19,931 bases of DNA from Syntrophaceae bacterium. GTDB taxonomy: Bacteria; Desulfobacterota; Syntrophorhabdia; Syntrophorhabdales; WCHB1-27. The stretch is taken from NCBI GenBank assembly GCA_003165115.1, contig PLSJ01000299.1:1-19931 (forward strand), in the 5' to 3' direction. Shown one piece after another: positions 14,223 through 19,931 of this stretch. The notes beneath the pieces are model-generated. The model was not told the DNA's origin and made no database searches. It saw nothing but the letters and a program-made list of their open reading frames with translations. Each line of letters starts with the position of its first letter. Positions within the stretch are counted from its first letter, which is position 1. The position numbers and the translations under genes are program-made.

Positions 14223-15607
14223 TTTTTCCCTCGTCCATCGGTTCTTTCTTCCACTTCCACCGGCCTCACGAACCTGCCCGTCCCCTTGTTTCCGGGGAAT
14301 GCCCCTTTATGGTAGACGACCGTGCCCCGGACGATGGTCGTCTCGACGCGCCCGGTGACTTCCATGCCTTCATAGGGCGTCCATCCGGCATGAGCACACA
14401 ATTCGCCGGCCCTGACGGTCCACCTTTTTTCCGGGTCGAGGATAACGAGGTCGGCGTCGCTTCCCGGCAGCAGGCTGCCTTTTTTGGGATAGAGGCCGAA
14501 GAGCCTGGCCGGAGCCTCACAGGTCACCCTTATGATGTCGGCAAGCGATATCCTGCCGGCCGCCACGCCTTCACTATACACCAGGGGGAGCAGGGTTTCA
14601 ACACCAGGGCACCCGCTCGCGCATCCGAAAATGGAGGCGCTTTCTTTCCTTTCGGCCGGCCACGGCGCGTGGTCGGAACTGACGGTGTCGATCTCCCCCG
14701 CCTTAATTTTTTGCCACAAAAGCCCCCTCTCCTTACCTTCCCTCACCGGGGGATTGATGCGGAGCCTCCCCGCGAGCGCGTCCATGTCGTCCTCGGAAAA
14801 GACGAGGTAATGGGGGCACGTCTCCGCGCTCACCCGGACGCCCTGGCCCCGGTAGTAGTTGGCGAGGTCGACGGAGCGGGAGAGGCTCACGTGGTAGAGG
14901 TGCAGCCGCACGCCCGTGGCCCAGGCGAACTCTAAGGCCTTGAGCACGCTCTCCGTCTCCGATACGGGGGGCCTCGTCTCGCAGTGCGCCTTCGGGTAGG
15001 TCTTGCCCTGATCCATGTGGCGCGCTATCAGGTGCCTGACGATCTCGTCGTTTTCCGCGTGGACCCCGGCCGTGAGGCCCGTATCCGCGATAGCGGCGAA
15101 GGCGTCCAGCAGGCAGCCGTCCGAGACGCGGGGGAAGCGGTGGGGGTCCGTGTCGAAGAGCGAGAGCTTGAAGCCGCAGACGCCTCCGTCTCTCAACAGG
15201 GGGATGTTCCCTATGGTGTCGTCCTTCACGGAGCCGAGCAGCGCGACGTCCGTGACGCTCTCTTTCTCCACGAGCGCGATCTTGGCCGCCAGGGCCTCCG
15301 GGTCCGCGATGCCCGCCGGCGCATCGACGGGCATGTCGACGATGGTCGTCACGCCGCCCGCCGCCGCCGACCGGGTCGAGTGGAAGAAGCCCTCGCCCGG
15401 AAAGCTCAAGGAATGGACGTGGCTGTCGATCACACCGGGCAGGACGAGCCTGCCTGCTGCGTCGATGACCGAATCGGCCCGGACGCCCGCGAGACTGTCG
15501 GCCACGGCGGCGATGATGCCGTCATCGATGAGGAGCGCACCACTGTGCACCACCCTGTCCCCGAGCACGATGTCGCCCGTGACCGCCATGTGAAAGGTTT
15601 TCTTCAC
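14201..15607 (-). CDS. Allantoinase/dihydropyrimidinase-like cyclic amidohydrolase
   Basis: 468 residues of the amidohydrolase superfamily. All binuclear-metal ligands are visible: H63-x-H65 (IDSHVH), the carbamylated Lys147 (CGFKLSLFD), H183 (GVHAEND), H239 (YHVSLSRS) and D312 (SSDHAPW). GGVTTIVDMP, AETCPHYL, RINPPVR and the C-terminal TPYEGMEVTGRV look more like allantoinase than hydantoinase. It would open a cyclic ureide or imide ring. The GTG at 15607 overlaps the upstream gene's TGA (GTGA) and follows AGGAGG by 5 nt, so that start is firm; a longer upstream frame lies inside the neighbouring gene. The last residues (NDGRPLR) and stop come from the family B inverted repeat. The exact substrate (allantoin, hydantoin, other) is open. 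Confidence 0.88.
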   Translation of the reverse strand: MKKTFHMAVTGDIVLGDRVVHSGALLIDDGIIAAVADSLAGVRADSVIDAAGRLVLPGVIDSHVHSLSFPGEGFFHSTRSAAAGGVTTIVDMPVDAPAGIADPEALAAKIALVEKESVTDVALLGSVKDDTIGNIPLLRDGGVCGFKLSLFDTDPHRFPRVSDGCLLDAFAAIADTGLTAGVHAENDEIVRHLIARHMDQGKTYPKAHCETRPPVSETESVLKALEFAWATGVRLHLYHVSLSRSVDLANYYRGQGVRVSAETCPHYLVFSEDDMDALAGRLRINPPVREGKERGLLWQKIKAGEIDTVSSDHAPWPAERKESASIFGCASGCPGVETLLPLVYSEGVAAGRISLADIIRVTCEAPARLFGLYPKKGSLLPGSDADLVILDPEKRWTVRAGELCAHAGWTPYEGMEVTGRVETTIVRGTVVYHKGAFPGNKGTGRFVRPVEVEERTDGRGKNDGRPLR

Positions 15608-16851
15608 GTCAACCTCCTGTCCAACGCCTGTATCGCCGCCGCCAGCACTTCCGTGCCGGCGGCTATGTCCGCCCACTCCGTCCATTCGTCGCTGCAATGG
15701 CTCCTGCCGTCTTTCGACGGCAGGAAGATCATGGCGGCCGGCGCGATGCCCGCAAGGTGGTTGGCGTCGTGCCCGGCCCCCGAGTGCAGTTGCGCATAGG
15801 GTATCCCGAGGCTTATCGCCGCCTCCCGCAGGAGGCTTACCACCTCGTCGGGAAAGCGCACAGGCGTCGAGCTCATGGAGAAGTCGAAGGCGATATCGAT
15901 CTTCCTTGAGTCCCTTATCCTGTCGAGCCGGTCCGTGAAGTCGGCGGCGGCCGCCTCGACGCAGGCCGTATCCGTGCCCCTCATCTCCATGCCGAGCAGC
16001 ATTTTGCCGGGGACCACGTTGAGCGCGTTGGGGAAGAGCTCGACCCTGCCCACGGTACCGACGATATCGCCCGCCCCGCTGCACACCGCTTCCAGGGCGA
16101 GGACGGCCTCCGAGCCCGCCGCGAGGGCGTCTCGCCTCCGGCCCATGGGGGTCGTGCCCGTGTGATCGGGCTGCCCGACTATCTCGATCCGTCCCCTCCA
16201 GATACCGACGATGCCCGTCACCACCCCCACGGGCACACCGGCACATGCGAGATGCGGTCCCTGCTCGATGTGGAGCTCCAGGAACGCGGCCACATCACCC
16301 GGTGATCTCACTGCCTCCGGCAGACGGTCCGGGTCCGCGCCCGCCGACCGCATGGCCGCGTCCAGAGAGCGGCCCGTCCCGTCCGTCAACGCGAGGTGCT
16401 CAGGCCAGAGCTTCCCCGCCATCGCCCTGCTCCCTATCGTCGAAAGGCCGAAGGGCGACGGCTCCTCCGCGGGGAAGACCACCACTTCCAGGGGGTGATC
16501 GAGCCGGATATGTTGCTCGTCGTACCTTCTCGCCGCCTCTATTGCCGCCACGACGCCCGCGACGCCGTCGAACCTGCCCCCGCCCCTCACCGTATCGAGG
16601 TGCGAGCCGACCATCAGGGGGGGCAGCGCGCATGCGCCTTCCCGTCTCCCGATGATGTTCCCGCCCGCGTCCGTTCTCACCGCAAGGCGCGCCCCTTCCA
16701 TGAGGCGGCATACGTACGCGCGGGCTTGCAGGTCTTCCGGGGAAAAGGAGAGCCTCGTGTAGGGCGGCTCACCGGGGGAAACAAACGCGGAGAACGCGAT
16801 GATGTCGTCCTTGATGCGCTCGACCCTCGGCTCAAGCCTTCCAGCCGTCAT
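15604..16851 (-). CDS. M20-family amidohydrolase (allantoate amidohydrolase / N-carbamoyl-amino-acid hydrolase type)
   Basis: 415 residues of the Zn-dependent M20/hydantoinase-carbamoylase family. Metal ligands are H84 (GSHLDTV), D95 (GGRFDGVAGV), E129/E130 (PAEEPSPFG), H194 (LHIEQG) and H385 (DGRSHC). The dimerisation-domain motif GQPDHTGTTPM (227-236) and HSGAGHDAN (356-364) complete the pattern. Enzymes of this family hydrolyse the linear N-carbamoyl or ureido product made by a cyclic amidohydrolase, and the gene for such an enzyme follows directly with 4-nt overlap. Start ATG 16851, with AAAGGAGG 10 nt upstream. It is first of the seven-gene minus-strand operon. Allantoate, N-carbamoyl amino acid or a related ureide are all possible substrates. 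Confidence 0.88.
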   Translation of the reverse strand: MTAGRLEPRVERIKDDIIAFSAFVSPGEPPYTRLSFSPEDLQARAYVCRLMEGARLAVRTDAGGNIIGRREGACALPPLMVGSHLDTVRGGGRFDGVAGVVAAIEAARRYDEQHIRLDHPLEVVVFPAEEPSPFGLSTIGSRAMAGKLWPEHLALTDGTGRSLDAAMRSAGADPDRLPEAVRSPGDVAAFLELHIEQGPHLACAGVPVGVVTGIVGIWRGRIEIVGQPDHTGTTPMGRRRDALAAGSEAVLALEAVCSGAGDIVGTVGRVELFPNALNVVPGKMLLGMEMRGTDTACVEAAAADFTDRLDRIRDSRKIDIAFDFSMSSTPVRFPDEVVSLLREAAISLGIPYAQLHSGAGHDANHLAGIAPAAMIFLPSKDGRSHCSDEWTEWADIAAGTEVLAAAIQALDRRLT

Positions 16852-16943
16852 GAGCGTGATGCCTCCTTTGAGGGCACTAAAAAAACGCTCTTCCCCGGCG
16901 GGCGGGGAGAGCGCATGATGGATGTCCGCCGGTCTTTCCGCAT
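16848..16943 (-). other. Possible 31-codon leader ORF upstream of the ureide operon
   Basis: An ATG at 16943 opens a frame MRKDRRTSIM... of 31 codons that crosses the terminator hairpin and ends in a TGA overlapping the M20 start codon (ATGA). It is arginine-rich early (residues 2, 5, 6, 11, 13). No Shine-Dalgarno precedes it, and open frames this long are common in GC-rich DNA, so coding status is doubtful. If translated, ribosomes would disrupt the terminator and couple to the next gene. Confidence 0.2.
16879..16914 (-). terminator. Intrinsic terminator in front of the ureide operon
   Basis: On the minus strand CGCTCT and CCCC pair with GGGG and AGAGCG around a GCCCGCC loop, with one bulged A, giving a 10-bp GC-rich stem. 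TTTTTTT (16885-16879) follows at once. It would end transcripts coming from tonB. It also lies only 10 nt ahead of the AAAGGAGG of the M20 gene, so it stands in that gene's leader as well. Confidence 0.88.
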
Positions 16944-16964
16944 GAGGCGGAATTCGCCGTTTTC

Positions 16965-16994
16965 ATCTTACCAACTACCGGGGAGCGGGGTCAA
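16965..16994 (-). promoter_or_regulatory. Candidate promoter of the ureide/ABC operon
   Basis: On the minus strand TTGACC (16994-16989) and TAAGAT (16970-16965) are 18 nt apart. Transcription would begin near 16958 and give a leader of about 107 nt that includes the hairpin TTCCGC-CTCAT-GCGGAA and the terminator. The match is moderate (5 of 6 and 4 of 6). Confidence 0.35.
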
Positions 16995-17058
16995 CAAGAA
17001 AACCCCGTCGTCGCTTAAAGCGCGCGTATTCGATTCGGGGTGTTCCCTAAAGAGAGCG

Positions 17059-17805
17059 TCATTTTTTGAGGTGGAACGCCACGGGCACCTGCACCCATTC
17101 GTCCACGGCGGTCTCCCCGCGGCGGGCCGGGATAAAGCGCCAGCTCCGCACGGCTTCGCTCGCCGCCCTGTCGAGGATATCAAAGCCCGAGGACTGGGCC
17201 ACCTCCAGCTCGATCACGTTCCCTTTCCGGCCCACCAGGACCTTCAGCATGACCATGCCTTCCGTGCCCATCCTCCTGGCCGCGGCCGGGTAGGCGGGCG
17301 GGGGGTTGTTCAGGTAAGCGGCCCCGAGCCGGGGAGGGGTCACGGCCTGCCCCGTGGAAGGGGCGGGAGGCCCACCACCGCGGGTCTCGAAGGCGGGCAG
17401 CCCCGCGTCCCGTGACGCGGCGTTTCCGGACGGCGCACCCGCCTCGGGAAGGGTAGCGGGGTTGACCGAGGCCGGGGCGCCGAGGGGAGGTCCGGCGGCG
17501 GCGGGGGCATCGGGCGCGGAGCGTGAGGGAGACGGCGCGGTGCGTGCCGGGGGAGCGGGTTTGGCCACGGCTACGGGCCGGGGCGTCGGCTCCGGGACAG
17601 GTGCGGGCCTGGGGACGACGCGCTCTTCCCTCAGCTCCGCATCGATAGGGGCCATGAAATCGGGCGCGGCAGGCACGTGGCCGAGGAACAGGGCGAACGC
17701 GTACAGCATGCCGCCCCAAAGCAGGCAAGCGATCCCGGCCAGCCAGGGCAGGCGGCGCAAAGGGTCGTCCGTGCGCGGTGATTGGGGCGTCATGCAGCTA
17801 TTCAT
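17059..17805 (-). CDS. tonB: TonB energy-transducing protein
   Basis: 248 residues. A single membrane anchor at about 20-41 (LPWLAGIACLLWGGMLYAF) is followed by a Pro/Ala-rich periplasmic spacer to about 160, then the C-terminal TonB domain. Its conserved elements are PPPAYPAAARRMGTEGMVML, SSGFDILDRAA, and SWRFIPA before the last strand. It links the ExbBD motor to outer-membrane receptors. The ATG at 17805 overlaps the exbD end by 8 nt; an ATG at 17793 is also possible, and neither has a strong ribosome binding site. It is last gene of the receptor-exbB-exbD-tonB unit. Confidence 0.93.
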   Translation of the reverse strand: MNSCMTPQSPRTDDPLRRLPWLAGIACLLWGGMLYAFALFLGHVPAAPDFMAPIDAELREERVVPRPAPVPEPTPRPVAVAKPAPPARTAPSPSRSAPDAPAAAGPPLGAPASVNPATLPEAGAPSGNAASRDAGLPAFETRGGGPPAPSTGQAVTPPRLGAAYLNNPPPAYPAAARRMGTEGMVMLKVLVGRKGNVIELEVAQSSGFDILDRAASEAVRSWRFIPARRGETAVDEWVQVPVAFHLKK

Positions 17806-18202
17806 GGTACTTTACCGCGATCAGGAAATGCTCTGCCCCCGCGTGGCGTGCCTGGAGCATGGCCTGCACCACCGTCCCTTCCGGCGCGGCGCTGTCCGCC
17901 GCCACGATCACGTGGCCGTTCGACGCCTTCAACAGGGGCTTCAATACCTGGGTCACGGTGGCGAGGGTCACGGGCGTCGCGTCCAGGAAGATCGCCTTGT
18001 CCTTCGTCACCGTGAGGGTGACCGGGGCACGGGCTTGCACGGGCACGGCCCGCCCTTCGGGGAGGTTGACGGGCAGGGCGTGGAGGTTTTGCAGCGAGAG
18101 CGACGCGAGCATGAAGGTGGCCAGGAGGAAGAACATCACGTCGATCATGGGGATGATCTCTATGCGACCCCGGCGGGACTGGCGCGACCTGCGCACCTTC
18201 AT
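17798..18202 (-). CDS. exbD: ExbD biopolymer transport protein
   Basis: 134 residues with the ExbD/TolR layout: a basic N-terminus (MKVRRSRQSRRG), one membrane helix at about 17-37, and a periplasmic domain to the end. IEIIPMIDVMFFLLATFML contains the essential Asp21 used for proton coupling. With ExbB it forms the inner-membrane motor that powers TonB. The start at 18202 overlaps the exbB stop by one base (TGATG) behind GGGAGG. The C-terminal domain has the family's VTVTKD-like strand (LTVTKDKAIFLD). Confidence 0.93.
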   Translation of the reverse strand: MKVRRSRQSRRGRIEIIPMIDVMFFLLATFMLASLSLQNLHALPVNLPEGRAVPVQARAPVTLTVTKDKAIFLDATPVTLATVTQVLKPLLKASNGHVIVAADSAAPEGTVVQAMLQARHAGAEHFLIAVKYHE

Positions 18203-18951
18203 CACGCACCTCCCGCCTTGGCGTGACCTGCCGGCTTGTCCCCGTCCCCGGCGGCGCGCCGGAGGTCCCCCTGACGCACGACGGCGTACGCCTGCGCGTC
18301 GCCGCGGCGCGGCTTGATGCGCGACTCGCTGTGGTCCATGCGGATATGGTCTATGAGGAGCGTGCCCAGGCGCTCCATCTCGTCCATCGTCCGCGATTGC
18401 AGGTGCGAGAAGAAGTTGAAGGCGAACAGGGCGATCAGGGCGATGATGAGGCCGAGGGTGGTCGCGATGAGCGCCTGAGCCACGCCCCCCGTGATGCCGG
18501 TGGGATTGACGAGGCCTGAGCCGCCTATCAGCCTGAACGACCCCATCATGCCCACGATGGTCCCCACGAGCCCGAGCAGCGGCGCCGCCGTCACGATGGT
18601 TTCCAGCACCCATAACCCCCTGTTCAACGCCTTCTCAATCACCTGCGCCTCGTTCGCGGCGCGGGACTCCACCCACCAGGCGGGATGGGTGCGGTTCTCG
18701 AGGACCACACGGAAAAAGCGGCCGAAATAGCTCCCCGGCGCGAGGGAGGCCGCCTGTTCTTCCAGCGCCTGCCAGGGGAAGCGATACGTCTCCAGCAGGG
18801 CCGGAAAGGCACCCGGCAGCCGCGCGTACCGCCGGTAGACGAACGCCTTGTCGAGGATAATGACTAGGGCGACAAGCCCCAGAAGCAAAAGGGGGTATAC
18901 CGTGGCGCCGCCGAGTTGCAGGGCCTTGAGGGTACCGGTGAATTCGTGCAT
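18202..18951 (-). CDS. exbB: ExbB/TolQ/MotA-family proton channel protein
   Basis: 249 residues with three membrane helices at about 15-36, 115-140 and 158-186. The conserved core is AAPLLGLVGTIVGMMGSF, followed by GGVAQALIATTLGLIIAL, the proton-channel region. A cytoplasmic domain lies between helices 1 and 2. It has about 30 extra polar residues after the last helix (from HSESRIKPRRGD). AAAGGAG precedes the ATG by 8 nt. It is co-transcribed with the receptor gene upstream, 16 nt away, and exbD downstream. It resembles dedicated ExbB proteins encoded next to one receptor. Confidence 0.93.
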   Translation of the reverse strand: MHEFTGTLKALQLGGATVYPLLLLGLVALVIILDKAFVYRRYARLPGAFPALLETYRFPWQALEEQAASLAPGSYFGRFFRVVLENRTHPAWWVESRAANEAQVIEKALNRGLWVLETIVTAAPLLGLVGTIVGMMGSFRLIGGSGLVNPTGITGGVAQALIATTLGLIIALIALFAFNFFSHLQSRTMDEMERLGTLLIDHIRMDHSESRIKPRRGDAQAYAVVRQGDLRRAAGDGDKPAGHAKAGGA

Positions 18952-18967
18952 ATGGACACTCCTTTGC

Positions 18968-19931
18968 CTAAAAGTAGTACATGACGCCCAGGCGGAAGGT
19001 CACCGGCTCGACGGGGTGGAAGTGGACGTCGTTCACCCCGCCCGCGGACTCTCCGGGCAGCCTCGACGCGTAATAGTACTCGATGTTGCTCACCTTGCTG
19101 TTCAGGAGGTTGAATCCCTCCAGCGTGACGGCGGCGTTCTTCGTCACCTTGTATCCCACGCGGCCGTTGACGAGCGTCGTCGAGGGCGCACGCACGCTGT
19201 TGTCCTCGACGAGCGGGTACGCACCCATGTAGCGCGCCTGTACGCTCCCGAACCAGCGCCCCAGGTTGTTCACCACGACGCTGAGGGAGCCGACACCCTC
19301 CACCGCACCGGGGATGCGGTCGCCGACCGGGTCGAAAGAGGTGAACCGCGCCCGCGCGTAGGCGAAATCCGCCCTTATGGCGAGCCACGGGGTCGGGTTG
19401 TACACATTGGTGAATTCGATGCCGGTGCGGCGGCTGGGGCGGCCGGGCGTCGTCGTGCCCGCGTCGCCCTCGAACACCAGCTCGGACGCGAAATCCAACT
19501 GGTAGACCGCGAGCGTGCTCTGGAGGCCGGGCACGATCGCGGTGCGCGCCCCGACCTCATATCCCTTCGTGCGGACCAGGGGCGTCACCTTCTGCGCGGG
19601 GAGGTTCGCGTCGGGACCGGTGCCGGGGGTAGTCGTGATCGTCGTGCCGCGGGCGTCGTTGCTGTGAAAGCCCTCGCCCGCGTTGACGAAGTATTCCGTC
19701 CGCGCCCACGGCCCGAATATCACGCTGAACTTCGGACTCATGATGTGGTCGTTGGCAACGCCCGAATTGGCGGGGTTGCTGCTGGTCACGCCGAACCGGT
19801 AAAAATCGGCCCTCACCCCCGCCTCGGTGCGGACCTTCTCGAGCCATTGCACGCTGTTTTGGAAATAGAGCGCGCCGCTGGTCTCGACGACGTGGTCGGA
19901 GCGCACCACGGAAAGGAGGTGGCGGTTTTCC
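18968..19931 (-). CDS. TonB-dependent outer-membrane receptor, C-terminal part (cut by window edge)
   Basis: The frame is open to the right edge (about 320 residues visible); the N-terminal plug and signal peptide lie outside. The visible part is a beta-barrel: alternating strands such as SPKFSVIFGPWARTEYFVNAGEGFHSND, GYEVGARTAI, ATVTLEGFNLLN-like AAVTLEGFNLLNSK, and a terminal VTFRLGVMYYF ending in Phe, the usual outer-membrane insertion signal. GEGFHSNDARGTT is a family landmark. The receptor would import a scarce, large nutrient such as a siderophore or corrinoid, powered by the ExbBD-TonB genes directly downstream. The ligand cannot be deduced from this part. Confidence 0.9.
   Translation of the reverse strand, partial: ENRHLLSVVRSDHVVETSGALYFQNSVQWLEKVRTEAGVRADFYRFGVTSSNPANSGVANDHIMSPKFSVIFGPWARTEYFVNAGEGFHSNDARGTTITTTPGTGPDANLPAQKVTPLVRTKGYEVGARTAIVPGLQSTLAVYQLDFASELVFEGDAGTTTPGRPSRRTGIEFTNVYNPTPWLAIRADFAYARARFTSFDPVGDRIPGAVEGVGSLSVVVNNLGRWFGSVQARYMGAYPLVEDNSVRAPSTTLVNGRVGYKVTKNAAVTLEGFNLLNSKVSNIEYYYASRLPGESAGGVNDVHFHPVEPVTFRLGVMYYF

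Noticed and set aside
15608..16246. 213-codon N-terminal extension of the allantoinase-like gene
   Set aside because: It overlaps the M20 gene in another frame and encodes low-complexity Arg/Gly/His sequence; the GTG at 15607 has an excellent ribosome binding site and family-like start.
1..19931. CRISPR array, tRNA, rRNA or insertion sequence
   Set aside because: No regularly spaced repeats, no tRNA-like cloverleaf, no rRNA sequence and no transposase gene were found; the only repeats are three separate inverted-repeat elements.

Overview
The window reads as a GC-rich chromosomal segment of a strictly anaerobic, Gram-negative bacterium. A TonB/ExbBD system with a TonB-dependent receptor requires an outer membrane. 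The corrinoid methyltransferases and TRAP and Liv-type importers fit anaerobic degraders of organic acids, for example a syntrophic or aromatic-degrading Desulfobacterota lineage. The lineage is inference; no rRNA or marker gene is present.

Layout. (1) 1-274: remnant of a PIN-domain (VapC-like) toxin gene, then about 150 bp with no gene. (2) 426-1870, minus strand: a GntR/UTRA regulator followed by a corrinoid protein with ATGA overlap. (3) 1871-2113: an AT-rich divergent control region. (4) 2114-9381, plus strand: TRAP transporter (dctQ, dctM, dctP), a second corrinoid protein, a UroD/MtaA-family methyltransferase, an AAHS-type MFS transporter and a dihydropteroate-synthase-fold methyltransferase. 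(5) 9382-9536: convergent spacer filled by an inverted repeat. (6) 9537-16851, minus strand (transcribed right to left): M20 amidohydrolase, allantoinase/hydantoinase-like enzyme, a third inverted repeat, then a complete branched-chain-amino-acid-type ABC importer (SBP, LivH, LivM, LivG, LivF). (7) 16852-17058: leader with an intrinsic terminator. (8) 17059 to the right edge, minus strand: TonB-dependent receptor (cut by the window end), exbB, exbD, tonB.

How the genes work together. The plus-strand cluster has every part of a three-component corrinoid methyltransferase system: methyltransferase I (UroD fold), corrinoid carrier and methyltransferase II (pterin-binding fold). It also carries two importers, one from the aromatic-acid:H+ symporter family. 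By analogy with vanillate O-demethylases (MtvABC type) it may take up and demethylate a methoxylated aromatic acid or other methylated acid. Both methyltransferases, however, lack residues that are canonical in characterised relatives, so the actual group transfer may differ. This is the best candidate here for undescribed biochemistry. The minus-strand ureide cluster would import a cyclic amide or ureide, open the ring, and remove the carbamoyl or amide group. Its expression appears to depend on reading through a terminator just before the first ribosome binding site, which suggests attenuation.

Three long inverted repeats (two of one family, one of another) sit between genes. One of them supplies the C-terminus and stop codon of the allantoinase-like gene.
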